From contig CAZVUO010000001.1 in assembly GCA_964630235.1 (NCBI GenBank), positions 682,001-746,000 on the forward strand: a stretch of 64,000 nucleotides of DNA. The letters run 5' to 3'. Numbering within the stretch: position 1 is the stretch's first letter; every line of letters begins with the position of its first letter. The translations under genes were made by a program, and so were the position numbers. Source of the DNA: JBFLYH01 sp964630235. GTDB lineage: Bacteria; Oederibacteriota; JAAXVQ01; JAUVAV01. The notes under the pieces are model-generated. The model saw nothing but the letters and a program-made list of their open reading frames with translations, did not search any database and was not told the origin of the DNA. Shown piece after piece: positions 49,285 to 57,624 of this stretch.

Positions 49285-50036
49285 GGCCGGTCGAAGCCGT
49301 GCGGGCCGGTCATGGGGACAAAAACTACGCCTAAGACATTTTGGTAGGTGAGCTCGCCCTGGGCGTTCTTGGTGATCTTGGTCAGGGTCTGGTAATCCAG
49401 GGTCTCGCCCAGGGGCAGCACCAGCCGGCCGCCGGGCTTGAGCTGGGCCACGAGCGGCGGCGGCACCTGGGAGACCGCGCAGGTGACGATGATGCTGTCG
49501 AAGGGCGCGGCCTCGGGCCAGCCCGCGAACCCGTCGCCAGCGCGGACATGCACGCGGTCCGCGCAGCCCAATGCGGCTAGCGCGGTTTCCGCCTCCCGCG
49601 CGAGCGGCTCCACGATCTCGATGGTATAGACCTCGGCGCCGATCTGGGCCAGCACCGCGGCCTGGTAGCCTGAGCCGGTCCCGATCTCGAGGATGGTTTG
49701 GCCGGGCTTGGGTTCCAGCAATTCGGTCATCAGCCCCACGATGTAGGGCTGGGAAATGGTCTGGCCGTGCCCGATGGGCAGGGCCGAATCGTGATAGGCG
49801 TAGGTCTGCTCGCTCTCCGGGACGAAGGCGTGGCGGGGTACGGTCCGCAGGGCCTCCAGCACATCGGGGTTGCGCACGCCCCGCGCTTCGATCTGGTGCT
49901 TGACCATGGCTTCCCGGCTGGCCTGCCAGTGATCCGCGTGCTGGGCTGTGGTTTCCGGATCCTCGGCCATACAACCCGTCCCCAATCCCAGATAGAGGAT
50001 CAGCAGGTAGGGCGCCGGCGATCGGAAGCTCCTCAT
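49281..50036 (-). CDS. pcm: Protein-L-isoaspartate O-methyltransferase with lipoprotein-like signal
   Basis: 251 residues on the minus strand. The enzyme body is complete: HAFVPESEQTYAYHDSALPIGHGQTISQPYIVGLMTELL, the SAM motif ILEIGTGSGYQAAVLAQIGAEVYTIEI, and the C-terminal part of the family. It repairs isoaspartyl residues with SAM. Unusually, the first ~40 residues form a signal peptide with a lipobox-like GLGTGC (residues about 17-22). This suggests export and lipid anchoring; SAM supply outside the cytoplasm would then be a problem. AGGAGG is 6 bases before the ATG. It is the only convincing minus-strand gene. Confidence 0.92.
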   Translation of the reverse strand: MRSFRSPAPYLLILYLGLGTGCMAEDPETTAQHADHWQASREAMVKHQIEARGVRNPDVLEALRTVPRHAFVPESEQTYAYHDSALPIGHGQTISQPYIVGLMTELLEPKPGQTILEIGTGSGYQAAVLAQIGAEVYTIEIVEPLAREAETALAALGCADRVHVRAGDGFAGWPEAAPFDSIIVTCAVSQVPPPLVAQLKPGGRLVLPLGETLDYQTLTKITKNAQGELTYQNVLGVVFVPMTGPHGFDRP

Positions 50037-50060
50037 CCCTGACCTCCTGCTGTCGCCTTC

Positions 50061-50089
50061 ACTTTAATCCCGGCCAAGAGTGAAGTCAA
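50061..50089 (-). promoter_or_regulatory. Sigma-70 promoter of pcm (minus strand)
   Basis: On the minus strand TTGACT (50089-50084) and TAAAGT (50066-50061) are separated by 17 bases. The transcript would start near 50054, a short leader to ATG 50036. Confidence 0.55.
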
Positions 50090-50114
50090 GACCGCGTCCG
50101 GGAAAAGCGCGGGA

Positions 50115-50142
50115 TTGAGTCCAGGGGAATTTAGCGTATAAT
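50115..50142 (+). promoter_or_regulatory. Possible promoter reading toward queC
   Basis: TTGAGT (50115-50120), 16-base spacer, TATAAT (50137-50142). It would give a ~350-base leader containing the repeat at 50175, so its use for queC is uncertain. Confidence 0.4.
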
Positions 50143-50174
50143 AGCAGTAATTGTTTTTCATCCCGCTCCCCTGG

Positions 50175-50314
50175 GAGACTGTGTCATAACGTATTTTTGC
50201 CGTCATACCGGTGGAAACCGGTATCCAGGAATGTGAATTTAAAAGTTTTTTCTGGACCCCGGCTTTCGCCGGGGTGACGAACTAACCATAAAAATCACGT
50301 TGCGACACAGTCTC
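50175..50314 (+). repeat. CCCCGG-type repeat nested in a GAGACTGTGTC...GACACAGTCTC inverted repeat
   Basis: The outer arms GAGACTGTGTC (50175-50185) and GACACAGTCTC (50304-50314) enclose CGTCATACCGGTGGAAACCG plus GTATCCAG and TCTGGACCCCGG...CCGGGGTGACG. It is the fullest copy of the family also at 17471, 29981, 31403 and 53490. A GC-rich palindromic tract near 50365-50425 follows. The 464-base pcm-queC gap holds no gene. Confidence 0.7.
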
Positions 50315-50500
50315 TGGAGGGAGAGGATAAAGGAGAGGGGGAAGTGCCAGTTCTGCTGAGCCCCCTCCCCCAGCCCCTCTCCCAAGACCCCTGGGACCTA
50401 GGGGCCACCAAGAAGCCTGGGGAGGGGAATCCAAAAACAGACCCAGGTTTTATTTTTCGAAAGGCAGGTCGTGACCAAACCAATAATATGAGAAGCCACA

Positions 50501-51211
50501 ATGTTCCCGCTATCCCCCGTCAATAACGACGAACGCCGCGCCGTGGTGCTGCTCTCCGGCGGCCTGGATTCGGCCGTGTGCCTGGCTCTCGCGCGCAAGG
50601 CCGGGTTCGCGTGCTACGCGCTCACCGTGGACTACGGCCAGCGCCATTGCCTGGAGATCGAGCGCGCCCGGCAGCAGGCCGCGGCTCAGCAGGCGGTCGA
50701 GCATAAAATATTGAACGTGGATCTCCGCGCCATCGGCGGTTCGGCCCTGACCTCGAACGACGAGGTGCCGGCCAGCCGGCCGACCCTTACCCCCGGCGCC
50801 CCGCCGCCCGCGACCTATGTGCCGGCCCGCAACACCATCCTGCTCTCCCTGGGCCTGGCCTGGGCCGAAGTGTTGCGGGCCGAGGCCATCTACATCGGCG
50901 CCAATGTGGTGGATTACTCCGGTTATCCGGACTGCCGCCAGGAATACCTCGAGGCGTTCCAAGCCTTCGCGCGGCTGGCCACGCGGGCCGGCACCTCGGA
51001 CCAGTGGGAGGTCCGCATCGAGGCGCCGCTGGTCAAGCTCGCCAAGGCGGAGATCGTCAAGCTGGGCCAGGACCTGGGCGTGGATTTCTCCCTGACCTCC
51101 TCCTGCTATAACCCGGGCGCGGACGGCAAGCCGTGCGGCCGCTGCGAAGCATGTACCCTGCGGGCCAAGGGCTTCCGCCAGGCAGGCGCGCAAGATCCAT
51201 TGAGGGCGTGA
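50501..51211 (+). CDS. queC: 7-cyano-7-deazaguanine synthase
   Basis: 236 residues. The PP-loop ATPase motif is VVLLSGGLDSAVCLALA. ALTVDYGQRHCLEIERA, YVPARNTILLSLGLAWAE and the zinc-binding SCYNPGADGKPCGRCEAC (four Cys) are all QueC signatures. It makes preQ0 from 7-carboxy-7-deazaguanine for queuosine tRNA or DNA modification. No queD, queE, queF or DNA-deazaguanine (dpd) genes are next to it. A preQ1 riboswitch was not recognised upstream. The Shine-Dalgarno is weak. Confidence 0.96.
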   Translation: MFPLSPVNNDERRAVVLLSGGLDSAVCLALARKAGFACYALTVDYGQRHCLEIERARQQAAAQQAVEHKILNVDLRAIGGSALTSNDEVPASRPTLTPGAPPPATYVPARNTILLSLGLAWAEVLRAEAIYIGANVVDYSGYPDCRQEYLEAFQAFARLATRAGTSDQWEVRIEAPLVKLAKAEIVKLGQDLGVDFSLTSSCYNPGADGKPCGRCEACTLRAKGFRQAGAQDPLRA

Positions 51212-51230
51212 CATGGGACGCTGGTAGCGT

Positions 51231-51254
51231 AGGGAACAGGCAGGCCTGTTCCCT
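51231..51254 (+). repeat. Perfect hairpin between queC and glmM
   Basis: The arms AGGGAACAGG and CCTGTTCCCT enclose CAGG. No T-run follows directly, so termination is doubtful; an operator or mRNA-end function is possible. The rest of this 133-base gap is unremarkable. Confidence 0.6.
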
Positions 51255-51344
51255 GGATCGGCGCAGAAAGGATTTTATATTCCCCCTATTCCCGGCGTGT
51301 GCTAAGATTGGCAAAATTTTTAACGCTTTTTTCAGGAGCTCAGT

Positions 51345-52739
51345 TTGACCGCTACACCCCAAAAACTCTTCGGCACGGACGGCATCCGGGGCCTGGCCAA
51401 TCACGGCCCGCTGGAAGCTTCGCGGGTCCTGCGGCTGGGCGAGGTCACGGCCCAGGTGCTGACAGCTGGCCGCAGGCCGAAAGTGGGCCTGGGCTGGGAC
51501 ACGCGCGTGTCCTCGCCCCTCCTGGCCGCCGCGCTCTCCGCCGGGCTGGCCGCTGGCCGGGCCGAGGTCAAGCGTTTCGGCGTGGTGCCCACGCCAGCGG
51601 TCTCCTTGCTTACGCGTCACTACCGCTTGGACGCGGGCATCGTCATCTCCGCCTCGCACAATCCGGCCGAGGACAACGGCATTAAATATTTTTCATCCAC
51701 GGGCGGCAAGTTCCCCGAACGCCAGGAAGCGGCCTTGGAACGAGGTTTGGCCCTGGCCAAACGTCCGGATGTTGGCAGCGGCACCTGCCTCGGCATGATC
51801 GCGGACTTGGCCGGGGAAGCGGCCGCGGTGTACGCCCGCCATTTCATTCAACGCTTCCGCTCTCCGCATTGGCGCAGGCTCAAGCTGGTCGCGGACTTGG
51901 CCAATGGCGCGCCGTGCCGGACCGTGCCCACGGTGCTCGCGGGCCTGGGCGTGAACGCCCGCTATCTCGCCGATCAGCCGGACGGCCTTAATATCAATCG
52001 CAACTGCGGCTCCCTGCATCCGCAAGCCATGGCCCGGGCCGTGGCGCGGGTCGGCGCGCATGCCGGCCTGGCCTTTGACGGCGACGGCGACCGCGTCATG
52101 CTCGCGGACGAGACCGGCGCGATCTTGAACGGCGACCGCCTGCTGGGCATTCTGGCCCTGCATTACTTGCGCCAGGGCCGGCTGCCAGGCCGGACCGTGG
52201 TGGCCACGATCATGACCAACCTGGGGCTCGAACGATACCTGCGCCAGCACGGCATCCGCCTGGTGCGCACGACCGTGGGCGACCGCTATGTGGCCCAGGC
52301 CCTGACCAGGCACGGCTGGGCCCTGGGCGGCGAGCAGTCCGGGCACTTGCTGCTGCCCCGGCTCGCGGCCACGGGCGACGGTTTGCTCACCGCGCTGGAA
52401 GTGCTCACCGTGCTCGCGGCCGGGCGCCAGCCGCTGTCCGCGCTGGCCGGAGGCTGGAAGGACTTCCCGCAGATCCTGATCAACGTGCCGGTGACCCGGC
52501 GGCCGGACCTGGCCAGCCTTGCGGCCGTGCGGCCCGTGCTGGCCGCGGCGCACCGCGGGCTGGCCGATCGCGGCCGCGTCAACCTGCGCTACTCCGGCAC
52601 CGAGAACCTGGCGCGGGTCATGGTCGAGGCTGAGAGCGCGGACCTGGCCGAAACCTGGGCCGACCGCCTGGCCGCTGCGGTGGAGCAGGCCATTGGCTGC
52701 GGCCGCAAAAGGAACGTGACATGGCTCACCTGTGCGTGA
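51345..52739 (+). CDS. glmM: Phosphoglucosamine mutase
   Basis: 464 residues, alpha-D-phosphohexomutase family. It starts at TTG 51345 with AGGAG 6 bases upstream, giving MTATPQKLFGTDGIRG. The phosphoserine is Ser104 in VISASHNPAEDNGIK. The metal loop is LAFDGDGDRVM, the sugar-binding loop GGEQSGHLL and the phosphate-binding RYSGTENLARVMVE. It makes glucosamine-1-phosphate for peptidoglycan and LPS. GlmS, which supplies its substrate, is at 53640. It overlaps pdxJ by 19 bases. Confidence 0.96.
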   Translation: MTATPQKLFGTDGIRGLANHGPLEASRVLRLGEVTAQVLTAGRRPKVGLGWDTRVSSPLLAAALSAGLAAGRAEVKRFGVVPTPAVSLLTRHYRLDAGIVISASHNPAEDNGIKYFSSTGGKFPERQEAALERGLALAKRPDVGSGTCLGMIADLAGEAAAVYARHFIQRFRSPHWRRLKLVADLANGAPCRTVPTVLAGLGVNARYLADQPDGLNINRNCGSLHPQAMARAVARVGAHAGLAFDGDGDRVMLADETGAILNGDRLLGILALHYLRQGRLPGRTVVATIMTNLGLERYLRQHGIRLVRTTVGDRYVAQALTRHGWALGGEQSGHLLLPRLAATGDGLLTALEVLTVLAAGRQPLSALAGGWKDFPQILINVPVTRRPDLASLAAVRPVLAAAHRGLADRGRVNLRYSGTENLARVMVEAESADLAETWADRLAAAVEQAIGCGRKRNVTWLTCA

Positions 52740-53434
52740 ACATTGACCACATCGCCACCCTGCGCCAGGCGCGGCGCGAGGCCGAGCCTGACCCCGTGGC
52801 CGCCGCGGCCATCGTCGAGCAGGCCGGGGCCGAGGGCATCACGGTGCATCTGCGCGAGGACCGGCGGCACATCCAGGACCGCGATGTGGAAGAACTGCGA
52901 AAAGTGGTAAAGACCAAGCTGAACCTGGAGATGGCGGCCACGGACGAGATGGTGGCCATTGCCTGCCGCATTCGTCCGGATGAGAGCACCCTGGTGCCCG
53001 AGAAGCGCGAGGAGCTCACCACCGAAGGCGGGCTGGACGTGGCCGGCCAAAGGCCGAAGATCGCCGCGGCCGTGAAGCGCCTCAAGCAGGCGGGCATCAC
53101 CGTGTCCCTGTTCATCACGCCGGACCCGGAGCAGGTGCAGGCCGCGGCCGAGGTCAACGCGGACTTCGTGGAATTGCACACCGGCGCTTACGCGCACGCG
53201 CAGGGCGCGGCCCGGACCGGGCAGGAGCTGGGCCGGCTCGCGGCCGCGGCGCGGCAGGCCCGGGGCCTGGGCCTGCGCGTGAACGCGGGGCACGGCCTGA
53301 CCTTTGCCAACGTAGCGGCCGTGGCGCGCCTTCCCGAGGTCGAGGACCTGAACATCGGCCACAATATTATCGCCCGGGCGGCGCTCGTGGGCCTGGACCG
53401 CGCGGTCAGGGACATGCTGGCTTTGATCAAATAA
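52721..53434 (+). CDS. pdxJ: Pyridoxine 5'-phosphate synthase
   Basis: 237 residues: LCVNIDHIATLRQARREAEPDPVAAA, GITVHLREDRRHIQDRDV, NLEMAATDEMV, FVELHTGAYA and VNAGHGLTFANV are typical PdxJ motifs. It condenses 1-deoxyxylulose-5-phosphate and 3-amino-2-oxopropyl phosphate. Co-transcribed with glmM (overlap of 19 bases). PLP is used widely in amino-sugar enzymes, but the pairing is more a conserved gene order than a pathway. Confidence 0.96.
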   Translation: MAHLCVNIDHIATLRQARREAEPDPVAAAAIVEQAGAEGITVHLREDRRHIQDRDVEELRKVVKTKLNLEMAATDEMVAIACRIRPDESTLVPEKREELTTEGGLDVAGQRPKIAAAVKRLKQAGITVSLFITPDPEQVQAAAEVNADFVELHTGAYAHAQGAARTGQELGRLAAAARQARGLGLRVNAGHGLTFANVAAVARLPEVEDLNIGHNIIARAALVGLDRAVRDMLALIK

Positions 53435-53489
53435 GCAGGTCATCACCCTGTCTCACGGGCTTTATTTCAGGATTGCTTTTTTGCTTGTT

Positions 53490-53571
53490 CGTCACCCCGG
53501 TGAAAACCGGGGTCCAGAAAAGTATTTAAGCAGGTTGATACTGGATACCGGCTTTCGCCGGTATGACGACT
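53490..53571 (+). repeat. CACCCCGGTGAAAACCGGGGTCC-type repeat
   Basis: Left hairpin GTCACCCCGGTGAAAACCGG plus GGTCCAG, AT-rich middle, right CTGGATACCGGCTTTCGCCG plus GTATGACG. It is a copy of the family described at 50175. The 205-base pdxJ-glmS gap has no other feature I can support. Confidence 0.7.
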
Positions 53572-53639
53572 GAAAACAAGGAATATGATTTGCCCCAGCC
53601 GGTATAGGCGGGTGTTGGACATCACTAAAAGGCGGGCGT

Positions 53640-55475
53640 ATGTGCGGTATCGTAGGCTACGTTGGCGAGCGGGAATCGGTCCCCATCCTGCTGGACGGGC
53701 TGCAGCGGCTGGAATACCGCGGGTATGACTCCGCGGGCCTGGCCGTGATCTCCCGCGGCCGGTTGCAGACCAGACGCTGCCAGGGCAAACTGCACAACCT
53801 GGTCAAGCGCGTGCAGCAGGCGCCGCTCCCGGCCGTGGTCGGCATCGGGCACACGCGTTGGGCCACGCACGGCCGGCCGAATGAGGAGAACGCTCACCCG
53901 CACACCAACAACAGCCGCACCCTGGCCGTGGTCCACAACGGCATCGTGGAGAACGACCGTCCCTTGCATAAAGAGCTCGCGGCCCGCGGGTACCGGTTCC
54001 TGTCCGACACGGACACCGAGGTGTTCGCGCACCTCATTGACCAGTACTACCGGGGCCGCACGCCCCTGGAGACCGCGGTGCGCCGCGCCGTCGCCCGGGT
54101 CAAGGGCACGTTCGCCCTGGCCGTGGTCAGCCAGCGCGAGCCCGGCAAGCTGGTGGCGGCCCGGCGCGGCAGTCCGCTCATCGTGGGGCTGGGAAAGAAG
54201 GAATTCTTCGTCGCGTCCGACGTGCCGGCCATCCTGCCGCACACGCGGGACGTGGTGTACGTGCACGACCACGAGCTCGTGGTGCTGACCCACAAAGGCG
54301 CGAAGCTGCTGAACCTGAAAGGCGCGGAGATCAAACGCAAACCCACCCACATCACCTGGGACGCCCTGCAGGCCGAAAAAGAAGGCTACAAGCATTTTAT
54401 GCTCAAGGAGATCTACGAACAGCCGCAGGTGGTCGAGGACACCCTGCGCGGCCGGGTCGAGGGTCTGGGCGGCGAAGTGGTGCTGGGCGAGTCCGAACTT
54501 CCAGTCAGCCTGGTCAAGGGCCTGCGCCGCGTGTTCATCGTGGCGTGCGGCACGTCCTGGCACGCGGGCCTGGTGGGCAAGTTCCTGATCGAGCAGTTCG
54601 CCCAGATCCCGACCGAGGTAGACTTCGCCTCGGAGTTCCGTTACCGCTCGCCCCTGGTGGACCGCCAGAGCCTGGTGGTGCTGATCAGCCAGTCCGGGGA
54701 AACGGCGGACACCCTGGCCGCCCTGCGCGAAGCCCGGCAGCGCAAGGCGCACACCCTGGCCATCTGCAATGTGGTCGGTTCCTCCATGACGCGGGAAGCG
54801 CACACCACCCTTTACACCCACGCGGGCCCGGAGATCGGCGTGGCCTCGACCAAAGCCTTCACCGCCCAGCTGACCGCCCTGCACTTGCTGGCCCTGTACC
54901 TGGGCCGGCGGCGCAAGGCCGTGAGCGCGGCCAAGGCGGCCAGCCACATGGACCAACTGCGGCAGGTGCCGCGTCTGATGAAGAACCTGTTGGAACGCGA
55001 TTCCGCGATCCAGGACATCGCCAGCCAGCTCTTTAAAAACCGCGATTTCCTCTATCTGGGCCGGGGCATCAACTACCCCATCGCCCTGGAGGGCGCGCTC
55101 AAGCTCAAGGAGATCTCCTACATCCACGCCGAGGGCTACCCGGCCGGCGAGATGAAGCACGGGCCGATCGCGCTGATTGACGGCCGCATGCCCGTGGTGG
55201 CCATTGCCAACCAGTCCTCGGTGCTGGAAAAGATCATGAGCAACATCATGGAGGTCAAGAGCCGCGGCGGTTCGGTGCTGGCCCTGGCCACGCGCGGGAA
55301 CCGCGAGATCAGGAAGATCACGGACTGGCTGATCGAACTGCCGGCGGCCGAAGAGTCCTTGAGCCCGCTTTTAACCGTACTGCCGCTCCAGCTCCTGGCC
55401 TACCACGTGGCCGTGCTGCGGGGCGCGGACGTGGACCAGCCGCGCAACCTCGCCAAAAGCGTCACCGTGGAGTGA
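53640..55475 (+). CDS. glmS: Glutamine-fructose-6-phosphate aminotransferase (isomerizing)
   Basis: 611 residues, full length. Cys2 (MCGIVGYVG) is the glutaminase nucleophile, with TRWATHGRPNEENAHPH next. Two SIS domains follow (VACGTSWHAGLVGKFLIE, ISQSGETADTLAALREA, GPEIGVASTKAFTAQLTALHLLAL), and the C-terminus ends in DVDQPRNLAKSVTVE. It makes glucosamine-6-phosphate, feeding GlmM upstream and LPS and peptidoglycan. No glmS ribozyme was recognised before it. YjbQ follows at once. Confidence 0.97.
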   Translation: MCGIVGYVGERESVPILLDGLQRLEYRGYDSAGLAVISRGRLQTRRCQGKLHNLVKRVQQAPLPAVVGIGHTRWATHGRPNEENAHPHTNNSRTLAVVHNGIVENDRPLHKELAARGYRFLSDTDTEVFAHLIDQYYRGRTPLETAVRRAVARVKGTFALAVVSQREPGKLVAARRGSPLIVGLGKKEFFVASDVPAILPHTRDVVYVHDHELVVLTHKGAKLLNLKGAEIKRKPTHITWDALQAEKEGYKHFMLKEIYEQPQVVEDTLRGRVEGLGGEVVLGESELPVSLVKGLRRVFIVACGTSWHAGLVGKFLIEQFAQIPTEVDFASEFRYRSPLVDRQSLVVLISQSGETADTLAALREARQRKAHTLAICNVVGSSMTREAHTTLYTHAGPEIGVASTKAFTAQLTALHLLALYLGRRRKAVSAAKAASHMDQLRQVPRLMKNLLERDSAIQDIASQLFKNRDFLYLGRGINYPIALEGALKLKEISYIHAEGYPAGEMKHGPIALIDGRMPVVAIANQSSVLEKIMSNIMEVKSRGGSVLALATRGNREIRKITDWLIELPAAEESLSPLLTVLPLQLLAYHVAVLRGADVDQPRNLAKSVTVE

Positions 55476-55480
55476 GCCGC

Positions 55481-55885
55481 ATGGTCGGCAAGCTGGTCGA
55501 GATCAGCGTCGAGACCCGCCAGCGCGTCGAGCTGGTGGATGTGACCGGCCAACTGCAACAGGTGGTCAAGGCCTCGGGCGTGACCGAAGGCATCCTGATG
55601 GCCTGCGTGCAGCACACCACGGCCGGCCTGACCATCAACGAGAATGCGGACCCGGACGTGGTCCGCGACCTCCTGGCCCACCTGGAAAAGCTCGTTCCCG
55701 AACGCGGCTCCTTCCACCACAGCGAAGGCAATTCCGACGCCCACATCAAGTCCAGCCTCGTGGGCGCCTCCCTCACCCTGCCGGTCAGCCAAGGCCGCCT
55801 GGTCCTGGGCACCTGGCAGGGCGTCTATTTCTGCGAGTTCGACGGTCCCCGTTCCCGCCGCCTCCTGGCGCGGGTCATGGGGTGA
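55481..55885 (+). CDS. YjbQ family protein (UPF0047)
   Basis: 134 residues from ATG 55481; GTG 55472, overlapping the glmS stop, is the alternative. Motifs: GVTEGILMACVQHTTAGLTINENADPDV, HHSEGNSDAHIKSSLVGASLTLPVSQGRLVLGTWQGVYFCEFDGPRSR. The His and Glu residues form the putative active site; homologues show weak thiamine-phosphate synthase activity. The true role is unclear. It is in one operon with glmS. Confidence 0.93.
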   Translation: MVGKLVEISVETRQRVELVDVTGQLQQVVKASGVTEGILMACVQHTTAGLTINENADPDVVRDLLAHLEKLVPERGSFHHSEGNSDAHIKSSLVGASLTLPVSQGRLVLGTWQGVYFCEFDGPRSRRLLARVMG

Positions 55886-55984
55886 AGGATTAAGATATTG
55901 AAGATTGTCCCCATAGGATACGTGGCCCAGGGGTCTAATCAGGCAGCAGGGCAGTTCACTAACTTGTCAAGGGGGAATGCGGGT

Positions 55985-56836
55985 ATGCGAGGGAGCAGTT
56001 GGCTGGGGCTGGGGCTGTTAGCAGGGATGGTGCTGGGGCCGCTGCTGGCGCGGGCCGAAGGCTGGGGCTGGGGCATGGAAAACGCCACGGTCGGGATCTA
56101 CGGCGGTTACGCCCAGGTGGACCTCGGCACGGTGGAGAACCACTTACGGGATCTCGGCCGGGCGACCGGGCAGTCGTTCGTCAATTACCTGGTCGGGACG
56201 GGTTCCACGGGGACTTATGATTACGCTGTCAAGGAAGTGACGGGCGGGGTCCAGCTCGGCGCGGACATGATGTACTGGGCGGAGGGTGGGTTTGGATTCG
56301 GCGGCAGATTGAACCTCTTGATTCCCAGCGTGCTGGAAATGGAGACCACGGGCTCCGGCGCCTACAACGAGACCTTCATCTACCAGGCCAAGGTTTCCTC
56401 GTTCCTGTTGAGCCCCATGCTGGAGGTGTGTTACAAAGCTCCGCTCGGCGACCTGGTGGATTTTGATCTGCTGCTCGCCGCGGGGCTGGGATGGAGCGCC
56501 GCGGCCATTGATTACCAGCAGCGGCTCGTGGACCCGTTCTACAACCTGGACCAGCGGAACGCGGTGACCGCGAATTTGAGCGGCACGAGCATCCATCTGC
56601 AGATCGGGGCCAATCTGGGCATCCGGTTGTCCGAAAATTTCAGTCTTTACGCCACTGCGGGGTATAACTATTGCAATATCGGGGAAATGCGCTATACCCA
56701 GGGAGTTGACGCGGACGGCGACGGTTACAACGAGGCCGAGGAAGGCGATGTTTACGGCGATCCTGGCACGCAAAAAGCTTACAACTTTGATTTCAGCGGG
56801 GTCTTTTACGGCGCCGGAATCCAGTTCTTCCTTTAG
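55985..56836 (+). CDS. Exported hypothetical, probable outer-membrane beta-barrel with Ca-binding-like loop
   Basis: 283 residues from ATG 55985 (AAGGGGG 9 bases upstream; the open frame begins earlier). The signal peptide is MRGSSWLGLGLLAGMVLGPLLARAEG. The body is Gly-rich with alternating strands (ATVGIYGGYAQVDLGTV, GGFGFGGRLNLLIP, SIHLQIGANLGIRLSENFSLYATAGYNYC) and ends in VFYGAGIQFFL. A loop DADGDGYNEAEEGDVYGD resembles calcium-binding thrombospondin-3/EF repeats. I do not recognise the family. It lies downstream of yjbQ with a 99-base gap. Confidence 0.65.
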   Translation: MRGSSWLGLGLLAGMVLGPLLARAEGWGWGMENATVGIYGGYAQVDLGTVENHLRDLGRATGQSFVNYLVGTGSTGTYDYAVKEVTGGVQLGADMMYWAEGGFGFGGRLNLLIPSVLEMETTGSGAYNETFIYQAKVSSFLLSPMLEVCYKAPLGDLVDFDLLLAAGLGWSAAAIDYQQRLVDPFYNLDQRNAVTANLSGTSIHLQIGANLGIRLSENFSLYATAGYNYCNIGEMRYTQGVDADGDGYNEAEEGDVYGDPGTQKAYNFDFSGVFYGAGIQFFL

Positions 56837-56951
56837 CAAACGCGGGGGCTGGGGCGGGATTTTCCTTTTGAAAAAACCCGCACAAATCAGCCGCCAGTGC
56901 TAAAATGTCCAGCAGCCAGGCAAACTGTCCAGAACAAAGCGGGGTGATCGC

Positions 56952-57161
56952 GTGGGATCCAAACCCAAAACTCTGTTACCCATGGGCGCCGCGATATTTT
57001 TCACGGCCCTGACAGTGGACGTTCTGTTTACGCTGGCCCGTCTTGCATTGTATCTGCGGGTGGCCATGCAGCTGCTGGCCATTGCCGGATTGATCTTGAT
57101 GCTGGTAGGGCTCGTGCAACTGATTATCTTCAAAATAAAAGCCAGGAGGACCGCGGCGTGA
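56952..57161 (+). CDS. Small membrane protein
   Basis: 69 residues from GTG 56952. Two predicted helices (PMGAAIFFTALTVDVLFTLARLALYL and VAMQLLAIAGLILMLVGLVQLIIF) span nearly all of it. The basic ends (MGSKPK; KIKARRTAA) place both termini in the cytoplasm. No family is recognised. Its stop overlaps the start of the following lipoprotein by 4 bases, supporting that it is real and translated. Confidence 0.6.
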   Translation: MGSKPKTLLPMGAAIFFTALTVDVLFTLARLALYLRVAMQLLAIAGLILMLVGLVQLIIFKIKARRTAA

Positions 57162-57616
57162 GGCGCAACCGTTTATCCGCCTGCCTGTTGTGTGCCGGAA
57201 CCTTGCTCTGGGCCGCCTGTGCGCCCGGACCGGTCCCGGAACTGCAGGGCGATGATTACCTGCCGCCCTACGACCTGATCGCCGGTAATTTTTCCGAGAC
57301 CGACGCTTCCCTGGACCTGCAATTCACCAAGGTCGAGGTTTACAAGGCGCCGACGGACCGGGACATCTACGGCGAATGGCTGGTGACCGCCCAAGTGCTG
57401 AAGGTCTTTGCCGGAGAGCAGAACCCCGGCGACACCTTCCTGTTTTACTGGGGGTTCGAGCGGGGAATTCCCATGCCGGATGCCCAGGGTCATTTCCTGG
57501 GCAGTTTCCGTCTGCATGCGTCGGGCAGGTACTATGTGCCTGACAACGGCTACGTGTTCCCGTGGGACGAACAGCTGGAAGCCTACTTCGAAAAAGCCGC
57601 CGCCGTGCCGAGATAG
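57158..57616 (+). CDS. Small lipoprotein of unknown function
   Basis: 152 residues from GTG 57158. The signal with lipobox LWAAC puts the acylated Cys at about residue 21. The mature part is a compact beta-rich domain (LDLQFTKVEVYKAPTDRDIYGEWLVTAQVLKVFAGEQNPGDTFLFYWGFERGI...), reminiscent of short beta-sandwich lipoproteins. No family is recognised. It overlaps the small membrane gene and lies 8 bases before a large membrane protein, so these three form an operon. Confidence 0.6.
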   Translation: MRRNRLSACLLCAGTLLWAACAPGPVPELQGDDYLPPYDLIAGNFSETDASLDLQFTKVEVYKAPTDRDIYGEWLVTAQVLKVFAGEQNPGDTFLFYWGFERGIPMPDAQGHFLGSFRLHASGRYYVPDNGYVFPWDEQLEAYFEKAAAVPR

Positions 57617-57624
57617 CTCCCGAG

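Noticed and set aside
48283..49974. 563-residue minus-strand frame overlapping the radical SAM gene and pcm
   Set aside because: It is mostly antisense to the TIGR01212 gene and a wrong frame of pcm; it has no family motif.
50175..50500. preQ1 riboswitch upstream of queC
   Set aside because: The region is made of dispersed palindromic repeats; the short preQ1 core was not found.
53435..53640. glmS ribozyme upstream of glmS
   Set aside because: The spacer consists of a CACCCCGG-type repeat and shows no ribozyme-like conserved core.
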